Position numbers and translations under genes: made by a program. Source: Ruegeria profundi (lineage in GTDB: Bacteria > Pseudomonadota > Alphaproteobacteria > Rhodobacterales > Rhodobacteraceae). From it: DNA of 64,000 nt. The notes below the pieces were generated by a model that was not told the DNA's origin, did not search any database, and saw nothing but the letters and a program-made list of their open reading frames with translations. Shown here in pieces: positions 52,579-61,771 of the stretch (its first letter is position 1; each line of letters opens with the position of its first letter). Where the stretch lies: positions 248,001-312,000 of the forward strand of contig NZ_LQBP01000004.1 in NCBI RefSeq assembly GCF_001507545.1, in the 5' to 3' direction.

Positions 52579-52608
52579 ACACCAAAAGTGACGCCGTCAG
52601 TTCATTCG

Positions 52609-53097
52609 TCAACCCATCCCTTCAAGCGCCCCTGAAACGCCTGTTTCTTTCACGGCCTCCATCGCAACAAAAGTTGACGTGTTGGCGACATGCGGAAGGG
52701 ACGAAATCTTTTCAGCCAGAACCGCGCGGTATTCCGACATCGAGCCTGTTCGGATTTTCAGCAGATAGTCGAAATTCGACGCAATCATATGGGCTTGCTC
52801 AATCTCTGCCACTTTGCGCACCGCTGCATTGAACTCAGCCAGTGCCTTTTCGCGCGTATCGGTCAGGCGCACCTCGACAAAGGCGACATGATCCAGCCCG
52901 AGGCGGATCGGGTCAAGCAAAGCGCGGTAACCGGCGATGATCCCTTCGGATTCAAGCCTTTTTACCCGCGCTTGAGTTGGCGATTTCGACAATCCGATGC
53001 GCCGTCCAAGATCAGCGACCGAGATGCGCCCATCCTCGGCCAGAATCTTCAGGATCAAACGGTCAAACCGATCCAGATCGGGACGGTTCATCTGCAT
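52609..53097 (-). CDS. putR: Lrp/AsnC-family regulator of proline use (PutR-like)
   Basis: A 162-residue regulator. An N-terminal HTH (DRLILKILAEDGRISVADLG, then GLSKSPTQARVKRLESEGII; residues about 12-55) precedes an AsnC-type ligand-binding domain with AFVEVRLTDTREKALAEF. The ATG at 53097 is preceded by GAGG. It is divergent from putA across about 100 bp. In alphaproteobacteria the divergent Lrp-type regulator PutR activates putA in response to proline, so the same role is likely here. Confidence 0.9.
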   Translation of the reverse strand: MQMNRPDLDRFDRLILKILAEDGRISVADLGRRIGLSKSPTQARVKRLESEGIIAGYRALLDPIRLGLDHVAFVEVRLTDTREKALAEFNAAVRKVAEIEQAHMIASNFDYLLKIRTGSMSEYRAVLAEKISSLPHVANTSTFVAMEAVKETGVSGALEGMG

Positions 53098-53103
53098 TGT
53101 CAC

Positions 53104-53199
53104 ACCTCAAAATTTCAGGTCAATCGCCTGTCAGAATCGAGATTTAAACCGACTGTCCTGAAAAATCGACTGTATACTCTACAAAAGCCCGGAGGATAC
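53104..53199 (+). promoter_or_regulatory. putR-putA divergent control region
   Basis: A 96-bp gap. It holds TATACT at 53173-53178 as a probable putA -10 without a good -35, which fits an activator-dependent promoter. CGACTGT occurs twice as a direct repeat (53150-53156 and 53167-53173), a candidate for PutR contacts. Confidence 0.4.
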
Positions 53200-56100
53200 A
53201 TGACACACAGCCTGCGCACGCATATCGACGGTCAGACCTATGCCGATCAGTCCGCCATTCTGGACCAATTGATCAAGCAGGCCGACCTGTCCAAAGCCGA
53301 CCGCGCCGCCATTTGCGCAACCGCAGCGCAGTTGGTGCGCGACATCCGCTCAAGCACCTCGCCCGGAATGATGGAGGTATTCCTTGCGGAATACGGCCTG
53401 TCCACCGACGAGGGCGTTGCGCTGATGTGTCTGGCCGAGGCCCTGTTGCGCGTACCTGACGCTGACACGATCGACGCGTTGATCGAAGATAAGATCGCGC
53501 CGTCGGACTGGGGCAAACATCTGGGCCGCTCCTCGTCTTCGCTGGTCAATGCATCGACCTGGGCGCTGATGCTGACGGGCAAGGTTCTGGATGAGGGAAA
53601 AACCTCTCCGGTCAGCGCGTTGCGGGGGGCGATCAAACGGTTGGGAGAGCCCGTTATTCGTACCGCTGTGGGCCGCGCGATGAAGGAAATGGGGCGGCAA
53701 TTCGTTCTCGGCGAATCTATCCAGTCCGCGATGGACCGCGCCCGCGGGATGGAGGCAAAGGGATACACCTATTCCTACGACATGCTGGGTGAAGCTGCAC
53801 GCACCGAGGCCGACGCGGCCCGCTATCACCTGTCTTACTCGCGCGCGATTGCGGCGATTGCGGACGCCTGCACCCACGACGACATCCGCGCAAATCCGGG
53901 GATATCAGTGAAATTGTCGGCCCTGCATCCGCGCTATGAATTGGCGCAGGAAAAACGGGTGGTGGACGAGTTGGTCCCTCGGCTGCGCGCGCTGTGCCTG
54001 CTGGCCAAGGCCGCCGGTATGGGACTGAACGTAGACGCCGAAGAAGCCGACCGCCTTTCACTGTCCCTACAGGTGATCGAGGCGGTTATGGCCGAACCTG
54101 CGCTGGCCGGATGGCACGGTTTCGGGATCGTGGTTCAGGCCTATGGCCCGCGCGCCGGGATCGTGCTTGATACGCTGTACGAAATGGCCGCGCGGCATGA
54201 TCGCAAACTGATGGTGCGGCTGGTCAAGGGCGCTTACTGGGATACGGAGATCAAGCGCGCCCAAGTCGAAGGCGTCGATGGCTTTCCTGTATTCACACAA
54301 AAGGCGGTCACCGATGTTTCGTATATCGCCAATGCCCGCAAGCTGTTGAGCATGACGGACCGGATTTACCCCCAATTCGCGACCCATAATGCCCACACAG
54401 TCAGTGCCATCTTGCATATGGCCGACGGGCAACCGTTCGAATTTCAGCGCCTGCACGGGATGGGCGAGACCTTGCACCGTATCGTGAAGGATCAAAGCAA
54501 GACCCGCTGCCGTATCTACGCACCGGTAGGCGCTCATCGGGACCTTCTGGCCTATCTGGTGCGGCGCTTACTGGAGAACGGCGCGAACTCGTCTTTCGTG
54601 AACCAAATTGTGGACGAGAATGTGCCACCGGAAACCGTGGCTGCAGATCCATTCGACGCAATCCACAAGCCGAAACCGCCCCTGCCAACCGGCCCCGAAT
54701 TGTTTCAGCCCGAGCGGCCAAATTCCATGGGGTTCGACCTGCATCATACACCCACGCTTGACAAGATCGACGTCGCCCGTGATGCGTTTCGCGCGCATCA
54801 GTGGCACGCGCAGCCACTTTTGTCCGAAAAGGCGCATCCAGAGGATGACAAGCCTATTCTGAATCCAGCGCAACCCTTGGATCGACCCGGCGCAGTTGCC
54901 CCGGCCAGCGCGCGCGATGTTGAGCTGGCTCTTGCCTCTGCCTGCCCCTGGCAATCCCCGGCGGTCGAGCGTGCACGGATTTTGAACAAAGCTGCCGACC
55001 TCTATGAGGCACATTTCGGCGAGTTGTTCGCCCTTCTGGCCCGTGAGGCGGGTAAATCCGTTCCCGATGCAGTTGCTGAACTGCGCGAGGCGGTCGATTT
55101 CTTACGCTATTACGCGGCAAATATCCCCGATGCTGAACCGGCAGGTACTTTTACCTGCATCAGCCCATGGAACTTCCCACTGGCGATTTTCACCGGCCAA
55201 ATCTCGGCTGCTTTGGCAACTGGCAATGCGGTTTTGGCCAAGCCTGCCCCGCAGACGCCGCTGATCGCGCATCGGGCTGTGCAACTGATGCACGAGGCCG
55301 GAGTACCGCGCGACGCGCTGCAACTGCTTCCCGGTGGTCCGTCGGTTGGGGCGGCGCTGACATCTGATCCGCGCGTGTCGGGGGTGGCCTTTACCGGATC
55401 GACGGCCACCGCGCTGAAAATCCGCGCGGCGATGGCCGAACATATGCGGCCGGGCACGCCCTTGATCGCAGAAACAGGCGGGTTGAACGCAATGATCGTG
55501 GATAGCACCGCCCTGCCCGAGCAAGCTGTGCAAGCCATCATCGAAAGCGCGTTTCAGTCGGCGGGGCAGCGATGCTCAGCCTTGCGGTGCCTGTACGTAC
55601 AGGAAGATATCGCCAAAGACCTGCTGACCATGCTCACCGGCGCGATGGAGGCGCTGACGGTCGGCGACCCATGGCATTTGTCAACCGATTGCGGCCCGGT
55701 GATTGACGAGGATGCTCGTCAGGGTATTGCGGATCACATTGCGCAGGCACGGGCGAAGGGACAGGTCCTCAAAGAACTGAATACGCCGCCCGAGGGGACT
55801 TTCATCGCGCCAACCTTGATTGAAATCCCCGGCATTGCCGCGTTGGAGCGTGAAGTCTTTGGCCCCGTCCTGCATGTTGCGCGGTTCAAGGCATCTGAAA
55901 TTGATCAGGTCATCGCAGATATCAACGCCACCGGCTATGGGCTGACCTTCGGCTTGCACACGCGCATCGACGACCGCGTGCAGCACATCACCGAGGCCGT
56001 TCATGCGGGCAACATTTACGTCAATCGCAACCAGATTGGTGCAATTGTCGGATCGCAGCCGTTCGGTGGTGAGGGTCTGTCAGGCACCGGCCCCAAGGCG

Positions 56101-56601
56101 GGCGGGCCAAATTACATGACACGGTTCTGCAGACCGGATCGCCAAAACAGCGCCGCAGATTGGGACAGCACGATGAGCACGCTACCCACCCCTGAGGGAC
56201 GAGCCATTGCGGTACGCACCCAATCCTTGCCCGGCCCAACGGGCGAGTCCAACCGGCTCAGCGAATTCCCTCGTGCGCCCCTTCTGTGTATGGGGCCGGG
56301 TGCGGAAGCTGCACAGGCGCAGGCCAAAGCGGTCGAAGCTTTAGGCGGCGCCGCCATCCGGGCAACTGGCATGATCGACCTGCACAGGTTGGAAAACGTC
56401 ACCGGAGTCTCGGGCGTTCTGTGGTGGGGGGACGAAGATACCGCGCGTGAAATCGAACGCCATCTGGCCCGTCGCACGGGGCCAATCCTGCCGCTGATCC
56501 CCGGTCAGCCCGACCGCGCGCGCGTTATCGGAGAGCGTCACGTTTGCGTTGACACCACTGCCGCGGGTGGAAACGCGGCCTTGCTTGGCGGTGCGGCGTA
56601 A
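53200..56601 (+). CDS. putA: Bifunctional proline dehydrogenase / L-glutamate-gamma-semialdehyde dehydrogenase
   Basis: A 1133-residue PutA. The start at 53200 follows GGAGG. Residues about 80-480 form the FAD-dependent proline dehydrogenase barrel (KLSALHPRYELAQ, GLNVDAEEADRL, LMVRLVKGAYWDTEIKRAQ, ATHNAHTV). Residues about 560-1020 form the aldehyde dehydrogenase, with FTCISPWNFPLAIFTGQ, ETGGLNAMIVDST (catalytic Glu) and SAGQRCSALRCLYVQ (catalytic Cys). There is no N-terminal ribbon-helix-helix, so it is not a self-regulating trifunctional form. It oxidises proline to glutamate with electrons passed to the quinone pool. The divergent PutR probably controls it. Confidence 0.95.
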   Translation: MTHSLRTHIDGQTYADQSAILDQLIKQADLSKADRAAICATAAQLVRDIRSSTSPGMMEVFLAEYGLSTDEGVALMCLAEALLRVPDADTIDALIEDKIAPSDWGKHLGRSSSSLVNASTWALMLTGKVLDEGKTSPVSALRGAIKRLGEPVIRTAVGRAMKEMGRQFVLGESIQSAMDRARGMEAKGYTYSYDMLGEAARTEADAARYHLSYSRAIAAIADACTHDDIRANPGISVKLSALHPRYELAQEKRVVDELVPRLRALCLLAKAAGMGLNVDAEEADRLSLSLQVIEAVMAEPALAGWHGFGIVVQAYGPRAGIVLDTLYEMAARHDRKLMVRLVKGAYWDTEIKRAQVEGVDGFPVFTQKAVTDVSYIANARKLLSMTDRIYPQFATHNAHTVSAILHMADGQPFEFQRLHGMGETLHRIVKDQSKTRCRIYAPVGAHRDLLAYLVRRLLENGANSSFVNQIVDENVPPETVAADPFDAIHKPKPPLPTGPELFQPERPNSMGFDLHHTPTLDKIDVARDAFRAHQWHAQPLLSEKAHPEDDKPILNPAQPLDRPGAVAPASARDVELALASACPWQSPAVERARILNKAADLYEAHFGELFALLAREAGKSVPDAVAELREAVDFLRYYAANIPDAEPAGTFTCISPWNFPLAIFTGQISAALATGNAVLAKPAPQTPLIAHRAVQLMHEAGVPRDALQLLPGGPSVGAALTSDPRVSGVAFTGSTATALKIRAAMAEHMRPGTPLIAETGGLNAMIVDSTALPEQAVQAIIESAFQSAGQRCSALRCLYVQEDIAKDLLTMLTGAMEALTVGDPWHLSTDCGPVIDEDARQGIADHIAQARAKGQVLKELNTPPEGTFIAPTLIEIPGIAALEREVFGPVLHVARFKASEIDQVIADINATGYGLTFGLHTRIDDRVQHITEAVHAGNIYVNRNQIGAIVGSQPFGGEGLSGTGPKAGGPNYMTRFCRPDRQNSAADWDSTMSTLPTPEGRAIAVRTQSLPGPTGESNRLSEFPRAPLLCMGPGAEAAQAQAKAVEALGGAAIRATGMIDLHRLENVTGVSGVLWWGDEDTAREIERHLARRTGPILPLIPGQPDRARVIGERHVCVDTTAAGGNAALLGGAA

Positions 56602-56610
56602 CAGGACCTT

Positions 56611-56638
56611 GACGCTGGGCCGGTAAAAGCCCAGCGTC
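56611..56638 (+). promoter_or_regulatory. Strong hairpin between putA and rhomboid gene
   Basis: GACGCTGGGC, an eight-base loop and GCCCAGCGTC form a perfect 10-pair stem. It fills the 42-bp gap and ends five bases before the next ATG. There is no T-run, so it is not a standard terminator. Confidence 0.5.
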
Positions 56639-56643
56639 GCCCC

Positions 56644-57387
56644 ATGTTTCCGATCCGTGACCATAACCCTTCGGGGCGCACGCCCTATGTCGTATACCTG
56701 CTGATGGCCGCCAATATCCTGATTTTCTTCAGCTATGTCGGGATCATGGAGAACGCACGACTGATCAATCAGCTGTATTTCGACTACGCGATCATCCCAG
56801 CCCGGATCACGGACGGCTTCGCTTTCGAAACCCTTGTGACCTCGATGTTCCTACATGGTGGATGGATGCATCTGGCGGGTAACATGCTGTTTCTGTGGAT
56901 TTTCGGCGACAACCTTGAAGATGAGATGGGGCACCTGCCCTTTTTGCTGTTCTACATGGCCGCCGGTATTGGCGCGGGTCTGATCCACATTGCCACCGCG
57001 CCGGGTTCCGTCGTGCCGACCATTGGCGCATCCGGTGCGATCGCAGGGGTGATGGGAGGGTATCTGCTGCTTTTCCCCAAGGCCCGCGTGGACGTCTTGC
57101 TGATCCTGATCGTGTATTTTCGGATTTTCACGATCCCGGCGTTTATCATGTTGGGCCTTTGGCTTGGCATCCAGTTCATTGGTAGCCTGGCCAGCAACCC
57201 TGATGAGGGCGGGGTCGCCTATTGGGCGCATACGGGTGGTTTCTTTGTGGGTCTGCTGCTGTGCATCCCCCTTTGGCTGAAACGCGGCGGGCCGGGGTTT
57301 TGGAGCCGTACCCACGGCCATCCACCCCACCCCGAACACAAATACACGCTGACACAATCCCGCATACCCAAAATCCCGCGCAAATAG
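56644..57387 (+). CDS. Rhomboid-family intramembrane serine protease
   Basis: A 247-residue membrane protein with about six spans. The catalytic serine is in TIGASGAIAGVMGGYLLLFP (about residue 123) and the histidine in VAYWAHTGGFFVGLLL (about 198). The conserved MFLHGGWMHLAGNMLFLWIFG (about 63-83, read in two parts) contains the HxxxN motif. It cleaves transmembrane helices of unknown substrates. The N-terminus MFPIRDHNPS is typical for the group and sets the start, although no Shine-Dalgarno precedes it. Confidence 0.92.
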   Translation: MFPIRDHNPSGRTPYVVYLLMAANILIFFSYVGIMENARLINQLYFDYAIIPARITDGFAFETLVTSMFLHGGWMHLAGNMLFLWIFGDNLEDEMGHLPFLLFYMAAGIGAGLIHIATAPGSVVPTIGASGAIAGVMGGYLLLFPKARVDVLLILIVYFRIFTIPAFIMLGLWLGIQFIGSLASNPDEGGVAYWAHTGGFFVGLLLCIPLWLKRGGPGFWSRTHGHPPHPEHKYTLTQSRIPKIPRK

Positions 57388-57390
57388 GTC

Positions 57391-58218
57391 CTAACGCTTA
57401 GACCTTTCCGGCAATCGGCCACCACTTAGCTCTGTGATCTCCTGCGCTGCACGCATGACCAAGGCACCCAGCCCCGCTGCGCGGTCTTGGCTGAACCGGA
57501 CAGAAGGACCCGACACTGAAACACCCGCACATGGTTCGCCGCGGTCATTGAAGATTGCGGCACCGATACAGGACATCCCCTCGTACCGTTCCTGATGGTC
57601 ATGCGACCAACCCCGCGCGCGCGTTTCCGCCAGATCCGCCCGCAACCCCTCGCCGGGTAATAGCGTGAATGACGTAAAACGCTCGGCGTCCGCCGACATC
57701 ACCTTGCTTGACGCTGTATCGCTCATCGCGGACAGGATCGCCTTGCCAGTGCCAGAGGCATACATCGGTGTCCGTGCGCCAGGCGGAAAAAACGCACGGA
57801 TCGGGTTGGGTGTTTCGACCTGCCCGACGAAGACAACCTCGGCACCATCCGGCACGGCGAGATTTGCCGTTTCACCGCTCTCCTCCATCAATCGCCGCAG
57901 AATAGGACGCCCAACTTCAATCACGCTGTTTCTGCGCAGGAACGAGGCACCAGAGCGATAAGCCTCAACCCCGATCATCCATTCCTGCCGGTCATCATCA
58001 AAGGCGGCAAAACTATGCTTTTGCAGTGTCGCCAGAATGCGGTGCGTAGTGGCCGTTGGAACATCTACCTCTCGGGCCAGATCGCTTAGCACGGCGCGCT
58101 CCATCCGGGCCAAGGTTGTCAGAACGTTCAGCGCCCGATCCAGTGACTGCATGGTCCCGGCCGAGCTTTCCTTGAATAGCGATTTTGGTCTGCCACGCGG
58201 TCTTTTCCGGTTTTCCAT
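57391..58218 (-). CDS. bhcR: IclR-family regulator of the beta-hydroxyaspartate cycle (BhcR)
   Basis: A 275-residue IclR-type regulator. After a basic N-terminus (MENRKRPRGRPKS) comes a winged HTH (LDRALNVLTTLARMERAVLS, then VPTATTHRILATLQKHSF; about 25-80). The effector domain follows, with TPMYASGTGKAILSAM and RGWSHDHQERYEGMSCIGAAI (read in two parts). It is divergent from bhcABCD, the same arrangement as in Paracoccus, where BhcR activates the bhc genes and senses glyoxylate. That identity rests on context and family; it has not been tested here. GGAAAAG lies upstream of the start. Confidence 0.88.
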   Translation of the reverse strand: MENRKRPRGRPKSLFKESSAGTMQSLDRALNVLTTLARMERAVLSDLAREVDVPTATTHRILATLQKHSFAAFDDDRQEWMIGVEAYRSGASFLRRNSVIEVGRPILRRLMEESGETANLAVPDGAEVVFVGQVETPNPIRAFFPPGARTPMYASGTGKAILSAMSDTASSKVMSADAERFTSFTLLPGEGLRADLAETRARGWSHDHQERYEGMSCIGAAIFNDRGEPCAGVSVSGPSVRFSQDRAAGLGALVMRAAQEITELSGGRLPERSKR

Positions 58219-58406
58219 CTTTGGCTTTTCCTTTTTTGCACCGCAGGAAAATTCATACCGTTAATCTTCACCGCGAAAGTGAAAAACAAAAAGTTTCTTA
58301 TTATCATACCGCTAGCATTTAAAATCCAAAAATGAAAATATTTTTCAAGAAAATTGCAAAAAGGAACCGAGTTGTTCACACTCAGGCCAAAGCAAAGGAT
58401 GTAGTG
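58219..58406. promoter_or_regulatory. bhcR-bhcA divergent control region
   Basis: A 188-bp AT-rich gap, unlike its GC-rich surroundings. It contains a palindrome TGAAAA-TAT-TTTTCA at 58333-58347, a plausible BhcR site, and AT-rich -10-like stretches (TATCAT near 58305 rightward; TATGAT/GATAAT leftward). No exact promoter can be fixed. Confidence 0.45.
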
Positions 58407-59597
58407 ATGTCCAATCAGAACCCGGTTTTTATTCCCGGCCCCACAAATATTCCGGATCGGCTGCGCTTGGCGATGCAGGTCCAGACGCAAGACCACCGCG
58501 CGCCCGATTTTGTGAACACTCTCGCACCTGTGCTTGAGGGTACCAAAAAGGTATTCGGATCAGCCTCTGGCCAGATCATCACCTTTCCAGCCAGCGGAAC
58601 CGGAGGATGGGAGGCTGCAGTGACCAATACGCTCAGCCCCGGTGACACGGTTCTGGTGGCGCGTTACGGAATGTTCAGCCATCGCTGGATTGACTTGTGC
58701 CAACGGCATGGGCTCGATGTGCGGATTATCGAATGCGCCTGGGGCAGCGGCGCCCCTGCGGATCAGTTCGCCAAGGCCTTGGCTGCGGACACGGCTCATC
58801 AGATCAGGGCGGTTCTGGTGACACATAACGAGACGGCAACCGGTGTGCGTTCGGATATTTCGGCGGTGCGCAAGGCGATGGATGCCAGCGACCATCCGGC
58901 GATGCTGTTTGTGGATTGCGTCAGTTCGCTTGCCTCGATGCCGTTTGCGTTCGATGACTGGGGCGTTGATATCGCGGTGTCGGGTTCGCAAAAGGGTTTC
59001 ATGCTGGCAACCGGCATGGCGATTCTATGCGTCAGTCCCAAGGCGCTGGCGGCGATTGAGACCGCCAAGCTACCGCGTACTTTCTTTGACTTCAAAGACA
59101 TGATGAACGCCAACGCATCGGGCGGGTTCCCCTATACCCCGCCATTGCAACTGATCTACGGTATGCGCGAAAGCCTGAATATGCTGTTCGAGGAAGGCTT
59201 GGACAACGTCTATGCACGTCACACCCGGCTGGCCGAAGGTGTGCGCAAGGCCACTGCCGCATGGGGCCTGGACCTGGTGGCGCAGTCGCCCGAGCTTTAC
59301 TCGGATACGGTTAGCGCGATTTATGTGCCGGAGGGCTTCGACAGCAATGCTCTGACCGATCATGCCTTTAACGCCTATGGCGTCAGTTTTGGCGTCGGCT
59401 TGGGTGAGATGAACGGCAAGGCCTTCCGCATCGGTCACTTGGGCAGTCTGACGGATGTCATGGTTCTAAGTGGTCTGGCCACGATCGAGATGGCGATGGC
59501 TGATCTGAACTACCCGATCGACCTCGGCAGCGGTGTTTCGGCGGCGCAGGAGTATTTCCGATCTGGGCGCACGACACCCATGAAAACCGCGGCATGA
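58407..59597 (+). CDS. bhcA: Aspartate-glyoxylate aminotransferase (BhcA)
   Basis: A 396-residue class V PLP-dependent aminotransferase. The start MSNQNPVFIPGPTNIPDRL has AAGGA upstream; 25 upstream in-frame residues are not family-like. The PLP lysine is in VSGSQKGFMLATG (about residue 196). FPASGTGGWEAA and FVDCVSSLASMPF are fold VI/I cofactor-contact segments. It transaminates glyoxylate to glycine using aspartate or another amino donor, the entry and closing step of the beta-hydroxyaspartate cycle. First gene of bhcABCD. Confidence 0.93.
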   Translation: MSNQNPVFIPGPTNIPDRLRLAMQVQTQDHRAPDFVNTLAPVLEGTKKVFGSASGQIITFPASGTGGWEAAVTNTLSPGDTVLVARYGMFSHRWIDLCQRHGLDVRIIECAWGSGAPADQFAKALAADTAHQIRAVLVTHNETATGVRSDISAVRKAMDASDHPAMLFVDCVSSLASMPFAFDDWGVDIAVSGSQKGFMLATGMAILCVSPKALAAIETAKLPRTFFDFKDMMNANASGGFPYTPPLQLIYGMRESLNMLFEEGLDNVYARHTRLAEGVRKATAAWGLDLVAQSPELYSDTVSAIYVPEGFDSNALTDHAFNAYGVSFGVGLGEMNGKAFRIGHLGSLTDVMVLSGLATIEMAMADLNYPIDLGSGVSAAQEYFRSGRTTPMKTAA

Positions 59598-59608
59598 GGA
59601 GAAGCCCG

Positions 59609-60583
59609 ATGTTGGACGCACTGACCACAGCCGATTGCCTGACCCTTGCCGATATGCGTGAAGCGCACGACCGTATCCGGCCCCATATCAACCGTACACC
59701 CCTGCTGCGCTCGGACTATCTGGACGATCTGACCGGCGCGCGGCTGTTTTTCAAATGCGAAAACTTTCAGGAGGCCGGAGCCTTCAAGGTGCGCGGTGCT
59801 TGCAACGCGGTCTTTGGCCTGAATGAGGCGGCCGCCAAACGCGGTGTGGCCACTCATTCCTCGGGCAATCATGCGCTTAGCCTGTCTTACGCGGCCAGCC
59901 GGCGTGGTATTCCCTGCAACGTGGTCATGCCGCGCACGGCGCCACAGGCCAAAAAGGACGCTGTGCGCCGCTATGGTGGGATTATCACCGAATGCGAGCC
60001 CTCGACCACCTCGCGCGAGGCGGTGTTTGCCGAGGTACAGGCGCGCACGGGGGGTGAGTTCGTACACCCTTACAACGACCCACGCGTGATTGCAGGCCAA
60101 GCGACTTGTTCGGCCGAGTTGCTGGAACAAACCGACGGTCTGGACGCGGTTGTCGCGCCTATTGGCGGCGGTGGCATGATCTCGGGCACTTGCCTGACGC
60201 TTTCAAACCTTGCGCCCGAGGTTCAGGTTTATGCCGCAGAACCCGAACAGGCTGACGACGCCTATCGCAGCTTCAAGGCGGGTCATATCATCGCCGATGA
60301 TGCGCCGAACACCATCGCGGATGGCCTAAAGGTGCCGCTAAAGGAAAACACGTGGCACTTCGTTTCGAACTTCGTCAGCGACATCCACACCGCCAGCGAA
60401 GACGAGATTGTCGCAGCTATGAAAACCGCATGGAAACACCTGCGCATCGTGATGGAGCCCAGCAGCGCCGTGCCTCTGGCAACGATCCTGAAACACCCCG
60501 AGGTGTTCAAAGGCAAGCGTGTGGGGGTCATCATAACCGGCGGCAACGTGGATCTGGACAAACTGCCCTGGACCCGGGGTTAA
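59609..60583 (+). CDS. bhcB: Beta-hydroxyaspartate dehydratase (BhcB)
   Basis: A 324-residue threonine/serine-dehydratase-fold enzyme. The PLP lysine is in NFQEAGAFKVRGACNAVF (about residue 57). SSGNHALSLSYAA (about 90) and the phosphate loop PIGGGGMISGT (about 184) follow. It dehydrates erythro-beta-hydroxyaspartate to iminosuccinate. GAGGAG before the ATG at 59609 sets the start, 11 bp after bhcA. In another context it could be read as threonine dehydratase or serine racemase, but the cluster defines it. Confidence 0.92.
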   Translation: MLDALTTADCLTLADMREAHDRIRPHINRTPLLRSDYLDDLTGARLFFKCENFQEAGAFKVRGACNAVFGLNEAAAKRGVATHSSGNHALSLSYAASRRGIPCNVVMPRTAPQAKKDAVRRYGGIITECEPSTTSREAVFAEVQARTGGEFVHPYNDPRVIAGQATCSAELLEQTDGLDAVVAPIGGGGMISGTCLTLSNLAPEVQVYAAEPEQADDAYRSFKAGHIIADDAPNTIADGLKVPLKENTWHFVSNFVSDIHTASEDEIVAAMKTAWKHLRIVMEPSSAVPLATILKHPEVFKGKRVGVIITGGNVDLDKLPWTRG

Positions 60584-60593
60584 GGAGGAAAAC

Positions 60594-61757
60594 ATGAACA
60601 AGCCCGTAAACATCGAACAGCTTGAGGTCGGCTTTGACATACCCGCCGCAATCGGCATGGACGCATCCGAGATCCAGACACCCGCATTGGTTCTGGATTT
60701 GGACGCACTGGAACGCAACATCAAGAAAATGGGCGACTATGCCAAAGCTCACGGCATGCGACACCGGGTGCACGGCAAGATGCACAAATCGGTCGATGTG
60801 GCGCGGCTTCAGGTCGAACTTGGCGGCGCGTGCGGTATCTGCTGTCAGAAAGTGTCAGAGGCCGAAGTTTTTGCCCGTGGTGGTATCAAGGACATTCTGG
60901 TCTCGAACCAGGTGCGCGATGCAGTCAAAATTGACCGACTTGCGCAAATGCCCAAGCTGGGGGCCCGAACGATTTGCTGCGTCGACGATCTAGACAATGT
61001 GTCCGACCTGTCCGAAGCAGCGCAGCGCCATGGCACCCAGATCGAATGTCTTGTGGAAATCGACTGCGGCGCGGGTCGTTGCGGTGTGACCACCACGCCC
61101 GACGTCATCGCCATCGCCAAGGCCATCGACGCGGCCCCGGGCCTGAAGTTTGCAGGTATCCAAGCCTATCAGGGTGCGATGCAGCACTTGGACGCGTACG
61201 AAGACCGCAAGGCCAAGATCGACATCGCCGTAGCGCAAGTGAAAGACGCTGTAGACGGGTTGAAGGCCGAAGGGTTGGAATGCGATATCGTCGGCGGTGG
61301 TGGCACCGGGTCTTACTACTTCGAAAGCACCTCGGGCGTTTACAACGAACTCCAGTGCGGGTCTTACGCGTTCATGGATGCCGATTATGGCCGCATTCTG
61401 GACAAGGACGGCAACCGGATCGACCGGGGTGAGTGGGAAAACGCCTTCTTTATCCTCACCACCGTCATGAGCCATGCCAAAGCGGACAAAGCTATCGTGG
61501 ATGCCGGTCTCAAGGCGCAATCGGTGGACAGTGGGCTGCCGGTGGTCTTTGGGCGAACGGATGTGGAATACGTCAAATGCTCGGACGAGCACGGCGTAGT
61601 CGCCGACCCCGACGGCGTTCTGAGGATCAATGAAAAGTTGCATTTGGTGCCAGGCCACTGCGACCCGACCGCCAATGTCCATGACTGGTACGTGGGTGTG
61701 CGTGACGGCAAAGTCGAAGCCCTCTGGCCTGTGTCTGCACGCGGCAAAGTCTTCTAG
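60594..61757 (+). CDS. bhcC: Beta-hydroxyaspartate aldolase (BhcC)
   Basis: A 387-residue fold-III PLP enzyme related to D-threonine aldolase. ALVLDLDALERNIKKM (about residue 27) begins the barrel; the PLP lysine lies in RHRVHGKMHKSVDVA (about 60). VEIDCGAGRCGVT, GGGGTGSYYFES and the C-terminal metal-site DEHGVV...VPGHCDPT also fit the family. It condenses glycine and glyoxylate to beta-hydroxyaspartate. AAGGAGG precedes the start, 10 bp after bhcB. Confidence 0.93.
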   Translation: MNKPVNIEQLEVGFDIPAAIGMDASEIQTPALVLDLDALERNIKKMGDYAKAHGMRHRVHGKMHKSVDVARLQVELGGACGICCQKVSEAEVFARGGIKDILVSNQVRDAVKIDRLAQMPKLGARTICCVDDLDNVSDLSEAAQRHGTQIECLVEIDCGAGRCGVTTTPDVIAIAKAIDAAPGLKFAGIQAYQGAMQHLDAYEDRKAKIDIAVAQVKDAVDGLKAEGLECDIVGGGGTGSYYFESTSGVYNELQCGSYAFMDADYGRILDKDGNRIDRGEWENAFFILTTVMSHAKADKAIVDAGLKAQSVDSGLPVVFGRTDVEYVKCSDEHGVVADPDGVLRINEKLHLVPGHCDPTANVHDWYVGVRDGKVEALWPVSARGKVF

Positions 61758-61771
61758 GCGAGGGAAGGAAA

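Noticed and set aside
52690..53199. Long in-frame extension upstream of putA
   Set aside because: It lies antisense to the Lrp-type regulator, and the PutA start at 53200 has GGAGG immediately upstream.
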